Assembly: GCF_932526225.1 (NCBI RefSeq)
Contig: NC_064040.1
Coordinates: forward strand, 746,001 to 810,000
Direction of reading: 5' to 3'
DNA: 64,000 nt
Source of the DNA: Nematostella vectensis
Lineage: Eukaryota > Cnidaria > Anthozoa > Actiniaria > Edwardsiidae
The translations under genes were made by a program, and so were the position numbers. This document shows, in pieces, positions 1 through 14,100 of this stretch (the first letter of the stretch is position 1; each line of letters starts with the position of its first letter). Below the pieces are notes generated by a model that saw nothing but the letters and a program-made list of their open reading frames with translations, made no database searches and was not told where the DNA came from.

Positions 1-499
1 ATAACTTGATTAAGTAGATTCTAACATAGAGCATAGCGCTCGATAGATTGATATACCTTTTTTTTTCGAGTATATTGTTTTATTTTTCCTAATGTTACTT
101 TTTGGAATTTACATTCGGAAAAAAAATTATCGATTGTAACCTTTTGGAGGTTACACTCGTAAAACAAATTCCCGAATGTAACCCTAAAGCTTTTCCCGAA
201 TGTAACATCCAGTCCGATGGTGACTTTGCTTGGGATAGTTTACGATACCAATAGTATTAAAAGTAATTTTTATTACAATTCCCTTCAGCAATGCCACGTT
301 AGTCTTTCGTTGCGGGCACTTGACTACTACCGCAGCTACCCGGGTTCGATTCCCGCTGATAGCCTATTTTTTTTTCTTTATTTTTTTTTTAAATATCGAT
401 ACTTAATTATACTGTTCTTGGTGTGTCATGACATAAAAAGAAGGTATAGGGACATTTTTATGTACTCTCAGCATCTTTGATGTGCTCATGCTTTGTTCA

Positions 500-3400
500 G
501 GATCCTGTACATATTTTATGCACACAAGAACTAACTAGATTCCTTGGATAACTTGATTAAGTATATTCTAACATAGAGCATAGCGCTCGATAGATTGATA
601 TACATTTTTTTTCCGAGTATACTGTTTTATTTTTCCTAATGTTACTTTTTGGAATTTACATTCTGAAAAAAAATTATCGATTGTAACCTTTTGGAGGTTA
701 CACTCGTAAAACAAATTCCCGAATGCAACCCTAAAGCTTTTCCCGAATGTAACCTCCAGTCCGATGGTGACTTTGCTTGGGATAGTTTACGATACCAATA
801 GTATTAAAAGTAATTTTCATTACGATTCCCTTCAGCAATGCCACGTTAGTCTTTCGTTGCGGGCACTTGACTACTAACGCAACGACCCGGGTTCGATTCC
901 CGCTGATAGCCTACTTTTTTTTCTTTATTTTTTTTTTAAATATCGATACTTAATTATACTGTTCTTGGTGTGTCATGACATAAAAAGAAGGTATAGGGAC
1001 ATTTTGATGTACTCTCAGCATCTTTGATGTGCTCATGCTTTGTTCAGGATCCTGTACATATTTTATGCACACAAGAACTAACTAGATTCCTTGGATAACT
1101 TGATTAAGTAGATTCTAACATAGAGCATAGCGCTCGATAGATTGATATACCTTTTTTTCCGAGTATACTGTTTTATTTTTCCTAATGTTACTTTTTGGAA
1201 TTTACATTCGGAAAAAAAAATTATCGATTGTAACCTTTTGAGGTTACACTCGTAAAACAAATTCCCGAATGTAACCCTAAAGCTTTTCCCGAATGTAACC
1301 TCCAGTCCGATGGTGACTTTGCTTGGGATAGTTTACGATACCAATAGTATTAAAAGTAATTTTCATTACAATTCATTTCAGCAATGCCACGTTAGTCTTT
1401 CGTTGCGGGCACTTGACTACTAACACAGCGACCCGGGTTTGATTTCCGCTGATAGCCTATTTTTTTTTTTCTTTATTTTTTTTTTTTAAATTTCGATACT
1501 TAATTATACTGTTCTTGGTGTGTCATGACATAAAAAAAAGGTATAGGGACATTTTTATGTACTCTCAGAATCTTTGATGTGCTCATGCTTTGTTCAGGAT
1601 CCTGTACATATTTTATGCGAACAAGAACTAACTAGATTCCTTGGATAACTTGATTAAGTAGATTCTAACATAGAGCATAGCGCTCGATAGATTGATATAC
1701 CTTTTTTTCCGAGTATACTGTTTTATTTTTCCTAATGTTACTTTTTGGAATTTACATTCGGAAGAAAAAATATTGATTGTAAACTTTTGGAGGTTACACT
1801 CGTAAAACAAATTCCCGAATGTAACCCTAAAGCTTTTCCCGAATGTAACCTCAAGTCCGATGTTGACTTTGCTTGGGATAGTTTACGATACCAATAGTAT
1901 TAAAAGTAACTTTCATTACAATTCCCTTCAGCAATTCCACGTTAGTCTTTCGTTGCGGGCACTTGACTACTAACGCAACGACCCGGGTTCGATTCCCGCT
2001 GATAGCCTACTTTTTTTCTTTATTTTTTTTTTAAATATCGATACTTAATTATACTGTTCTTGGTGTGTCATGACATAAAAAGAAGGTATAGGGACATTTT
2101 GATGTACTCTCAGCATCTTTGATGTGCTCATGCTTTGTTCAGGATCCTGTACATATTTTATGCACACAAGAACTAACTAGATTCCTTGGATAACTTGATT
2201 AAGTATATTCTAACATAGAGCATAGCGCTCGATAGATTGATATACATTTTTTTTCCGAGTATACTGTTTTATTTTTCCTAATGTTACTTTTTGGAATTTA
2301 CATTCGGAAAAAAAAATTATCGATTGTAACCTTTTGGAGGTTACACTCGTAAAACAAATTCCCGAATGCAACCCTAAAGCTTTTCCCGAATGTAACCTCC
2401 AGTCCGATGGTGACTTTGCTTGGGATAGTTTACGATACCAATAGTATTAAAAGTAATTTTCATTACGATTCCCTTCAGCAATGCCACGTTAGTCTTTCGT
2501 TGCGGGCACTTGACTACTAACGCAACGACCCGGGTTCGATTCCCGCTGATAGCCTACTTTTTTTTCATTATTTTTTTTTTAAATATCGATACTTAATTAT
2601 ACTGTTCTTGGTGTGTCATGACATAAAAAGAAGGTATAGGGACATTTTGATGTACTCTCAGCATCTTTGATGTGCTCATGCTTTGTTCAGGATCCTGTAC
2701 ATATTTTATGCACACAAGAACTAACTAGATTCCTTGGATAACTTGATTAAGTAGATTCTAACATAGAGCATAGCGCTCGATAGATTGATATACCTTTTTT
2801 TTCGAGTATACTGTTTTATTTTTCCTAATGTTACTTTTTAGAATTTACATTCGGAAAAAAAAATTATCGATTGTAACCTTTTGAGGTTACACTCGTAAAA
2901 CAAATTCCCGAATGTAACCCTGAAGCTTTTCCCGAATGTAACCTCCAGTCCGATGGTGACTTTGCTTGGGATAGTTTACGATACCAATAGTATTAAAAGT
3001 AATTTTCATTACAATTCATTTCAGCAATGCCACGTTAGTCTTTCGTTGCGGGCACTTGACTACTAACGCAGCGACCCGGGTTTGATTCCCGCTGATAGCC
3101 TATTTTTTTTTTCTTTATTTTTTTTTTTTTAAATATCGATACTTAATTATACTGTTCTTGGTGTGTCATGACATAAAAAGAAGGTATAGGGACATTTTTA
3201 TGTACTCTCAGAATCTTTGATGTGCTCATGCTTTGTTCAGGATCCTGTACATATTTTATGCGAACAAGAACTAACTAGATTCCTTGGATAACTTGATTAA
3301 GTAGATTCTAACATAGAGCATAGCGCTCGATAGATTGATATACCTTTTTTTCCGAGTATACTGTTTTATTTTTCCTAATGTTACTTTTTGGAATTTACAT

Positions 3401-5429
3401 TCGGAAGAAAAAATATTGATTGTAAACTTTTGGAGGTTACACTCGTAAAACAAATTCCCGAATGTAACCCTGAAGCTTTTCCCGAATGTAACCTCAAGTC
3501 CGATGGTGACTTTGCTTGGGATAGTTTACGATACCAATAGTATTAAAAGTAACTTTCATTACAACTCCCTTCAGCAATTCCACGTTAGTCTTTCGTTGCG
3601 GGCACTTGACTACTAACGCAACGACCCGGGTTCGATTCCCGCTGATAGCCTACTTTTTTTCTTTATTTTTTTTTTTAAATATCGATACTTAATTATACTG
3701 TTCTTGGTGTGTCATGACATAAAAAGAAGGTATAGGGACATTTTGATGTACTCTCAGCATCTTTGATGTGCTCATGCTTTGTTCAGGATCCTGTACATAT
3801 TTTATGCACACAAGAACTAACTAGATTCCTTGGATAACTTGATTAAGTAGATTCTAACATAGAGCATAGCGCTCGATAGATTGATATACCTTTTTTTTTT
3901 CGAGTATACTGTTTTATTTTTCCTAATGTTACTTTTTGGAATTTACATTCGGAAAACAAATTATCGATTGTAACCTTTTGGAGGTTACACTCGTAAAACA
4001 AATTCCCGAATGTAACCCTGAAGCTTTTCCCGAATGTAACCTCCAGTCCGATGTTGACTTTGCTTGGGATAGTTTACGATACCAATAGTATTAAAAGTAA
4101 TTTTCATTACGATTCCCTTCAGCAATTCCACGTTAGTCTTTCGTTGCGGGCACTTGACTACTAACGCAACGACCCGGGTTCGATTCCCGCTGATAGCCTA
4201 CTTTTTTTTCTTTATTTTTTTTTTAAATATCGATGCTTAATTATACTGTTCTTGGTGTGTCATGAAATAAAAAGAAGGTATAGGGACATTTTTATGTACT
4301 CTCAGCATCTTTGATGTGCTCATGCTTTGTTCAGGATCCTGTACATATTTTATGCACACAAGAACTAACTAGATTCCTTGGATAACTTGATTAAGTAGAT
4401 TCTAACATAGAGCATAGCGCTCGATAGATTGATATACCTTTTTTTTCCGAGTATACTGTTTTATTTTTCCTAATGTTACTTTTTGGAATTTACATTCGGA
4501 AAAAAAAATTATCGATTGTAACCTTTTGAGGTTACACTCGTGAAACAAATTCCCGAATGTAACCCTAAAGCTTTTCCCGAATGTAACCTCCAGTCCGATG
4601 GTGACTTTGCTTGGGATAGTTTACGATACCAATAGTATTAAAAGTAATTTTCATTACAATTCATTTCAGCAATGCCACGTTAGTCTTTCGTTGCGGGCAC
4701 TTGACTACTAACGCAGCGACCCGGGTTTGATTCCCGCTGATAGCCTATTTTTTTTTTCTTTATTATTTTTTTTTAAATATCGATACTTAATTATACTGTT
4801 CTTGGTGTGTCATGACATAAAAAGAAGGTATAGGGACATTTTTATCTACTCTCAGAATCTTTGATGTGCTCATGCTTTGTTCAGGATCCTGTACATATTT
4901 TATGCACACAAGAACTAACTAGATTCCTTGGATAACTTGATTAAGTAGATTCTAACATAGAGCATAGCGCTCGATAGATTGATATACCTTTTTTTCCGAG
5001 TATACTGTTTTATTTTTCCTAATGTTACTTTTTGGAATTTACATTCGGAAAAAAAATTATCGATTGTAACCTTTTGGAGGTTACACTCGTATAACAAATT
5101 CCCGAATGTAACCCTAAAGCTTTTCTTGAATGTAACCTCAAGTCCGATGTTGACTTTGCTTGGGATAGTTTACGATACCAATAGTATTAAAAGTAACTTT
5201 CATTACAATTCCCTTCAGCAATTCCACGTTAGTCTTTCGTTGCGGGCACTTGACTACTAACGCAACGACCCTGGTTCGATTCCCGCTGATAGCCTACTTT
5301 TTTTCTTTATTTTTTTTTTAAATATCGATACTTAATTATACTGTTCTTGGTGTGTCATGACATAAAAAGAAGGTATAGGGACATTTTGATGTACTCTCAG
5401 CATCTTTGATGTGCTCATGCTTTGTTCAG
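500..5429 (+). repeat. 3-unit higher-order repeat, ~1,643 bp, about three copies
   Basis: Landmarks 500, 2142, 3786 and 5429 are 1,642-1,644 bp apart. Linked variants recur at this step: ATTCATTTCAG before the tRNA-like segment (1372, 3015, 4658) together with the altered B-box 'gggtttgatt' (1436, 3079, 4724); GCGAACAAG (1618, 3260); and TATTGATTGTAAAC (about 1770, 3413). The third copy is less exact: GCGAACAAG and TATTGATTGTAAAC are lost by 4884, and its 3786-4334 unit differs from the first two. Confidence 0.8.
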
Positions 5430-8400
5430 GATCCTGTACATATTTTATGCACACAAGAACTAACTAGATTCCTTGGATAACTTGATTAAGTACATTCTAA
5501 CATAGAGCATAGCGCTCGATAGATTGATATACCTTTTTTTTTTCGAGTATACTGTTTTATTTTTCCTAATGTTACTTTTTGGAATTTACATTCGGAAAAC
5601 AAATTATCGATTGTAACCTTTTGGAGGTTACACTCGTAAAACAAATTCCCGAATGTAACCCTGAAGTTTTTCCCGAATGTAACCTCCAGTCCGATGGTGA
5701 CTTTGCTTGGGATAGTTTACGATACCAATAGTATTAAAAGTAATTTTTATTACAATTCCCTTCAGCAATGCCACGTTAGTCTTTCGTTGCGGGCACTTGA
5801 CTACTACCGCAGCTACCCGGGTTCGATTCCCGCTGATAGCCTATTTTTTTTTTCTTTATTTTTTTTTTAAATATCGATACTTAATTATACTGTTCTTGGT
5901 GTGTCATGACATAAAAAGAAGGTATAGGGACATTTTTATGTACTCTCAGCATCTTTGATGTGCTCATGCTTTGTTCAGGATCCTGTACATATTTTATGCG
6001 CACAAGAACTAACTAGATTCCTTGGATAACTTGATTAAGTAGATTCTAACATAGAGCATAGCGCTCGATAGATTGATATACCTTTTTTTCCGAGTATACT
6101 GTTTTATTTTTCCTAATGTTACTTTTTGGAATTTACATTCGGAAAAAAAATTATTGATTGTAACCTTTTGGAGGTTACACTCGTAAAACAAATTCCCGAA
6201 TGTAACCCTGAAGCTTTTCCCGAATGTAACCTCCAGTCCGATGTTGACTTTGCTTGGGATAGTTTACGATACCAATAGTATTAAAAGTAATTTTCATTAC
6301 GATTCCCTTCAGCAATTCCACGTTAGTCTTTCGTTGCGGGCACTTGACTACTAACGCAACGACCCGGGTTCGATTCCCGCTGATAGCCTACTTTTTTTTC
6401 TTTATTTTTTTTTTAAATATCGATACTTAATTATACTGTTCTTGGTGTGTCATGAAATAAAAAGAAGGTATAGGGACATTTTTATGTACTCTCAGCATCT
6501 TTGATGTGCTCATGCTTTGTTCAGGATCCTGTACATATTTTATGCACACAAGAACTAACTAGATTCCTTGGATAACTTGATTAAGTAGATTCTAACATAG
6601 AGCATAGCGCTCGATAGATTGATATACCTTTTTTTTCCGAGTATACTGTTTTATTTTTCCTAATGTTACTTTTTGGAATTTACATTCTGAAAAAAAATTA
6701 TCGATTGTAACCTTTTGGAGGTTACACTCGTAAAACAAATTCCCGAATGTAACCCTAAAGCTTTTCCCGAATGTAACCTCCAGTCCGATGGTGACTTTGC
6801 TTGGGATAGTTTACGATACCAATAGTATTAAAAGTAATTTTCATTACAATTCCCTTCAGCAATGCCACGTTAGTCTTTCGTTGCGGGAACTTGACTACTA
6901 ACGCAGCGACCCGGGTTCGATTCCCGCTGATAGCCTATTTTTTTTTCTCTATTTTTTTTTTTTAAATATCGATACTTAATTATACTGTTCTTGGTGTGTC
7001 ATGACATAAAAAGAAGGTATAGGGACATTTTTATGTACTCTCAGAATCTTTGATGTGCTCATGCTTTGTTCAGGATCCTGTACATATTTTATGCACACAA
7101 GAACTAACTAGATTCCTTGGATAACTTGATTAAGTAGATTCTAACATAGAGCATAGCGCTCGATAGATTGATATACCTTTTTTTCCGAGTATACTGTTTT
7201 ATTTTTCCTAATGTTACTTTTTGGAATTTACATTCGGAAAAAAAATTATCGATTGTAACCTTTTGGAGGTTACACTCGTATAATAAATTCCCGAATGTAA
7301 CCCTAAAGCTTTTCCCGAATGTAACCTCCAGTCCGATGGTGACTTTGCTTGGGATAGTTTACGATACCAATAGTATTAAAAGTAATTTTCATTACAATTC
7401 CCTTCAGCAATGCCACGTTAGTCTTTCGTTGCGGGCACTTGACTACTACCGCAGCGACCCGGGTTCGATTCCCGCTGATAGCCTATTTTTTTTTCTTTAT
7501 TTTTTTAAATATCGATACTTAATTATACTGTTCTTGGTGTGTCATGACATAAAAAGAAGGTATAGGGACATTTTTATGTACTCTCAGCATCTTTGATGTG
7601 CTCATGCTTTGTTCAGGATCCTGTACATATTTTATGCACACAAGAACTAACTAGATTCCTTGGTTAACTTGATTAAGTAGATTCTAACATAGAGCATAGC
7701 GCTCGATAGATTGATATACCTTTTTTTCCGAGTATACTGTTTTATTTTTCCTAATGTTACTTTTTGGAATTTACATTCGGAAAAAAAATTATCGATTGTA
7801 ACCTTTTGGAGGTTACACTCGTAAAACAAATTCCCGAATGTAACCCTAAAGCTTTTCCCGAATGTAACCTCCAGTCCGATGGTGACTTTGCTTGGGATAG
7901 TTTACGATACCAATAGTATTAAAAGTAATTTTCATTACAATTCCCTTCAGCAATGCCACGTTAGTCTTTCGTTGCGGGCACTTGACTACTACCGCAGCGA
8001 CCCGGGTTCGATTCCCGCTGATAGCCTATTTTTTTTTCTTTATTTTTTTTTTAAATATCGATACTTAATTATACTGTTCTTGGTGTGTCATGACATAAAA
8101 AGAAGGTATAGGGACATTTTGATGTACTCTCAGCATCTTTGATGTGCTCATGCTTTGTTCAGGATCCTGTACATATTTTATGCACACAAGAACTAACTAG
8201 ATTCCTTGGATAACTTGATTAAGTAGATTCTAACATAGAGCATAGCGCTCGATAGATTGATATACCTTTTTTTCCGAGTATACTGTTTTATTTTTCCTAA
8301 TGTTACTTTTTGGAATTTACATTCGGAAAAAAAAATTATCGATTGTAACCTTTTGAGGTTACACTCGTAAAACAAATTCCCGAATGTAACCCTAAAGCTT

Positions 8401-9256
8401 TTCCCGAATGTAACCTCCAGTCCGATGGTGACTTTGCTTGGGATAGTTTACGATACCAATAGTATTAAAAGTAATTTTCATTACAATTCATTTCAGCAAT
8501 GCCACGTTAGTCTTTCGTTGCGGGCACTTGACTACTAACGCAGCTACCCGGGTTCGATTCCAGCTGATAGCCTATTTTTTTTTTCTTTATTTTTTTTTTA
8601 AAATATCGATACTCAATTATACTGTTCTTGGTGTGTCATGACATAAAAAGAAGGTATAGGGACATCTTTATGTACTCTCAGCATCTTTGATGTACTCATG
8701 CTTTGTTCAGGATCCTGTACATATTTTATGCACACAAGAACTAACTAGATTCCTTGGATAACTTGATTAAGTAGATTCTAACATAGAGCATAGCGCTCGA
8801 TAGATTGATATACCTTTTTTTCCGAGTATACTGTTTCATTTTTCCTAATGTTACTTTTTAGAATTTACATTCGGAAAAAAAATTATCGATTGTAACCTTT
8901 TGAGGTAACACTCGTAAAACAAATTCCCGAATGTAACCCTAAAGCTTTTCCCGAATGTAACCTCCAGTCCGATGGTGACTTTGCTTGGGATAGTTTACGA
9001 TACCAATAGTATTAAAAGTAATTTTCATTACAATTCCCTTCAGCAATGCCACGTTAGTCTTTCGTTGCGGGCACTTGACTACTAACGCAGCGACCCGTGT
9101 TCGATTCCCGCTGATAGCCTATTTTTTTTTCTTTATTTTTTTTTTAAAATATCGATACTTAATTATACTGTTCTTGGTGTGTCATGACATAAAAATAAGG
9201 TATAGGGACATTTTGATGTACTCTCAGCATCTTTGATGTGCTCATGCTTTGTTCAG
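5429..9256 (+). repeat. Mixed units, including early R-S-like and T-U-like pairs
   Basis: Seven units with landmarks 5429, 5978, 6524, 7073, 7616, 8162 and 8710. The first two resemble the R and S types amplified further on (ACCGCAGCTACCC, then TATTGATTG with GATGTTGAC and CATGAAATAAAA) but lack their diagnostic bases. The last two resemble T (GATTCCAGCTG near 8560) and U (GTTTCATTTTT near 8833, GAGGTAAC near 8905, CCCGTGTTCG near 9095, AAAATAAGG near 9193). No regular higher-order period is seen inside this stretch. Confidence 0.7.
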
Positions 9257-10098
9257 GATCCTGTACATATTTTATGCACACAAGAACTAACTAGATTCCT
9301 TGGATAACTTGATAAAGTAGATTCTAACATAGAGCATAGCGCTCGATAGATTGATATACCTTTTTTTCCGAGTATACTGTTTTTTTTTTCCTAATGTTAC
9401 TTTTTGGAATTTACATTCGGAAAAAAAAATTATCGATTGTAACCTTTTGAGGTTACACTCGTAAAACAAATTCCCGAATGTAACCCTAAAGCTTTTCCCG
9501 AATGTAACCTCCAGTCCGATGGTGACTTTGCTTGGGATAGTTTACGATACCAATAGTATTAAAAGTAATTTTCATTACAATTCATTTCAGCAATGCCACG
9601 TTAGTCTTTCGTTGCGGGCACTTGACTACTAACGCAGCGACCCGGGTTTGATTCCCGCTGATAGCCTATTTTTTTTTTCTTAGTTATATGTTATAACTTT
9701 TTGGAATTTACATTCGGAAAAAAAATTATCGATTGTAACCTTTTGGAGGTTACACTCGTAAAACAAATTCCCGAATGTAACCCTAAAGCTTTTCCCGAAT
9801 GTAACCTCCAGTCCGATGGTGACTTTGCTTGGGATAGTTTACGATACCAATAGTATTAAAAGTAATTTTCATTACAATTCATTTCAGCAATGCCACGTTA
9901 GTCTTTCGTTGCGGGCACTTGACTACTAACGCAGCTACCCGGGTTCGATTCCCGCTGATAGCCTACTTTTTTTTTTCATTTTTTTTTTAAATATCGATAC
10001 TTATTTATACTGTTCTTGGTGTGTCATGAAATAAAAAGAAGGTATAGGGACATTTTTATGTACTCTCAGCATCTTTGATGTGCTCATGCTTTGTTCAG
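9256..10098 (+). repeat. Unit plus a truncated unit (~296 bp)
   Basis: The landmark spacing here is 842 bp instead of 546. After the tRNA-like segment ending near 9666 and its T-run, the sequence jumps from TTCTTA through the AT-rich filler GTTATATGTTATAAC straight to CTTTTTGGAATTTAC. About 248 bp are missing, including the ClaI/palindrome region, the BamHI palindrome and the GAGC dyad. The nested GTAAC cluster and a second tRNA-like segment (about 9888-9961) follow, so two tRNA-like segments lie only about 296 bp apart. It is the only unit of this kind in the window. Confidence 0.85.
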
Positions 10099-11192
10099 GA
10101 TCCAGTACATATTTTATGCACACAAGAACTAACTAGATTCCTTGGATAACTTCATTAAGTAGATTCTAACATAGAGCATAGCGCTCGATAGATTGATATA
10201 CCTTTTTTTTTCGAGTATACTGTTTTATTTTTCCTAATGTTACTTTTTGGAATTTACATTCGGAAAAAAAATTATCGATTGTAACCTTTTGGAGGTTACA
10301 CTCGTAAAACAAATTCCCGAATGTAACCCTAAAGCTTTTCCCGAATGTAACCTCCAGTCCGATGGTGACTTTGCTTGGGATAGTTTACGATACCAATAGT
10401 ATTAAAAGTAATTTTTATTACAATTCCCTTCAGCAATGCCACGTTAGTCTTTCGTTGCGGGCACTTGACTACTACCGCAGCTACCCGGGTTCGATTCCCG
10501 CTGATAGCCTATTTTTTTTTTTCTTTATTTTTTTTTTAAATATCGATACTTAATTATACTGTTCTTGGTGTGTCATGACATAAAAAGAAGGTATAGGGAC
10601 ATTTTGATGTACTCTCAGCATCTTTGATGTGCTCATGCTTTGTTCAGGATCCTGTACATATTTTATGCACACAAGAACTAACTAGATTCCTTGGATAACT
10701 TGATTAAGTAGATTCTAACATAGAGCATAGCGCTCGATAGATTGATATACCTTTTTTTCCGAGTATACTGTTTTATTTTTCCTAATGTTACTTTTTGGAA
10801 TTTACATTCGGAAAAAAAAATTATCGATTGTAACCTTTTGAGGTTACACTCGTAAAACAAATTCCCGAATGTAACCCTAAAGCTTTTCCCGAATGTAACC
10901 TCCAGTCCGATGGTGACTTTGCTTGGGATAGTTTACGATACCAATAGTATTAAAAGTAACTTTCATTACAATTCCCTTCAGCAATTCCACGTTAGTCTTT
11001 CGTTGCGGGCACTTGACTACTAACGCAACGACCCGGGTTCGATTCCCGCTGATAGCCTACTTTTTTTCTTTATTTTTTTTTTTAAATATCGATACTTAAT
11101 TATACTGTTCTTATTGTGTCATGACATAAAAAGAAGGTATAGGGACATTTTGATGTACTCTCAGCATCTTTGATGTGCTCATGCTTTGTTCA

Positions 11193-14100
11193 GGATCCTG
11201 TACATATTTTATGCACACAAGAACTAACTAGATTCCTTGGATAACTTGATTAAGTAGATTCTAACATAGAGCATAGCGCTCGATAGATTGATATACCTTT
11301 TTTTTTTCGAGTATACTGTTTTATTTTTCCTAATGTTACTTTTTGGAATTTACATTCGGAAAAAAAATTATCGATTGTAACCTTTTGGAGGTTACACTCG
11401 TAAAACAAATTCCCGAATGTAACCCTAAAGCTTTTCCCGAATGTAACCTCCAGTCCGATGGTGACTTTGCTTGGGATAGTTTACGATACCAATAGTATTA
11501 AAAGTAATTTTTATTACAATTCCCTTCAGCAATGCCACGTTAGTCTTTCGTTGCGGGCACTTGACTACTACCGCAGCTACCCGGGTTCGATTCCCACTGA
11601 TAGCCTATTTTTTTTTTCTTTATTTTTTTTTTAAATATCGATACTTAATTATACTGTTCTTGGTGTGTCATGACATAAAAAGAAGGTATAGGGACATTTT
11701 TATGTACTCTCAGCATCTTTGATGTGCTCATGCTTTGTTCAGGATCCTGTACATATTTTATGCGCACAAGAACTAACTAGATTCCTTGGATAACTTGATT
11801 AAGTAGATTCTAACATAGAGCATAGCGCTCGATAGATTGATATACCTTTTTTTCCGAGTATACTGTTTTATTTTTCCTAATGTTACTTTTTGGAATTTAC
11901 ATTCGGAAAAAAATTATTGATTGTAACCTTTTGGAGGTTACACTCGTAAAACAAATTCCCGAATGTAACCCTGAAGCTTTTCCCGAATGTAACCTCCAGT
12001 CCGATGTTGACTTTGCTTGGGATAGTTTACGATACCAATAGTATTAAAAGTAATTTTCATTACGATTCCCTTCAGCAATTCCACGTTAGTCTTTCGTTGC
12101 CGGCACTTGACTACTAACGCAACGACCCGGGTTCGATTCCCGCTGATAGCCTACTTTTTTTTCTTTATTTTTTTTTTAAATATCGATACTTAATTATACT
12201 GTTCTTGGTGTGTCATGAAATAAAAAGAAGGTATAGGGACATTTTTATGTACTCTCAGCATCTTTGATGTGCTCATGCTTTGTTCAGGATCCTGTACATA
12301 TTTTATGCACACAAGAACTAACTAGATTCCTTGGATAACTTGATTAAGTAGATTCTAACATAGAGCATAGCGCTCGATAGATTGATATACCTTTTTTTTT
12401 CGAGTATACTGTTTTATTTTTCCTAATGTTACTTTTTGGAATTTACATTCGGAAAAAAAAATTATCGATTGTAACCTTTTGAGGTTACACTCGTAAAACA
12501 AATTCCCGAATGTAACCCTAAAGCTTTTCCCGAATGTAACCTCCAGTCCGATGGTGACTTTGCTTGGGATAGTTTACGATACCAATAGTATTAAAAGTAA
12601 TTTTCATTACAATTCATTTCAGCAATGCCACGTTAGTCTTTCGTTGCGGGCACTTGACTACTAACGCAGCTACCCGGGTTCGATTCCAGCTGATAGCCTA
12701 TTTTTTTTTCTTTATTTTTTTTTTAAAATATCGATACTCAATTATACTGTTCTTGGTGTGTCATGACATAAAAAGAAGGTATAGGGACATCTTTATGTAC
12801 TCTCAGCATCTTTGATGTACTCATGCTTTGTTCAGGATCCTGTACATATTTTATGCACACAAGAACTAACTAGATTCCTTGGATAACTTGATTAAGTAGA
12901 TTCTAACATAGAGCATAGCGCTCGATAGATTGATATACCTTTTTTTCGAGTATACTGTTTCATTTTTCCTAATGTTACTTTTTAGAATTTACATTCGGAA
13001 AAAAAATTATCGATTGTAACCTTTTGAGGTAACACTCGTAAAACAAATTCCCGAATGTAACCCTAAAGCTTTTCCCGAATGTAACCTCCAGTCCGATGGT
13101 GACTTTGCTTGGGATAGTTTACGATACCAATAGTATTAAAAGTAACTTTCATTACAATTCCCTTCAGCAATTCCACGTTAGTCTTTCGTTGCGGGCACTT
13201 GACTACTAACGCAACGACCCGGGTTCGATTCCCGCTGATAGCCTACTTTTTTTCTTTATTTTTTTTTTTAAATATCGATACTTAATTATACTGTTCTTAT
13301 TGTGTCATGACATAAAAAGAAGGTATAGGGACATTTTGATGTACTCTCAGCATCTTTGATGTGCTCATGCTTTGTTCAGGATCCTGTACATATTTTATGC
13401 ACAGAAGAACTAACTAGATTCCTTGGATAACTTGATTAAGTAGATTCTAACATAGAGCATAGCGCTCGATAGATTGATATACCTTTTTTTTTTCGAGTAT
13501 ACTGTTTTATTTTTCCTAATGTTACTTTTTGGAATTTACATTCGGAAAAAAAATTATCGATTGTAACCTTTTGGAGGTTACACTCGTAAAACAAATTCCC
13601 GAATGTAACCCTAAAGCTTTTCCCGAATGTAACCTCCAGTCCGATGGTGACTTTGCTTGGGATAGTTTACGATACCAATAGTATTAAAAGTAACTTTCAT
13701 TACAATTCCCTTCAGCAATTCCACGTTAGTCTTTCGTTGCGGGCACTTGACTACTAACGCAACGACCCGGGTTCGATTCCCGCTGATAGCCTACTTTTTT
13801 TCTTTATTTTTTTTTTTAAATATCGATACTTAATTATACTGTTCTTATTGTGTCATGACATAAAAAGAAGGTATAGGGACATTTTTATGTACTCTCAGCA
13901 TCTTTGATGTGCTCATGCTTTGTTCAGGATCCTGTACATATTTTATGCACACAAGAACTAACTAGATTCCTTGGATAACTTGATTAAGTAGATTCTAACA
14001 TAGAGCATAGCGCTCGATAGATTGATATACCTTTTTTTTTTCGAGTATACTGTTTTATTTTTCCTAATGTTACTTTTTGGAATTTACATTCGGAAAAAAA

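Noticed and set aside
7879-8142. An 87-codon plus-strand open frame through the tRNA-like segment and T-runs
   Set aside because: Its phenylalanine stretch is the Pol III T-run, it is open in only a few units, and a longer version at 7168 merely reads through the dyad. No start context or domain supports a gene.
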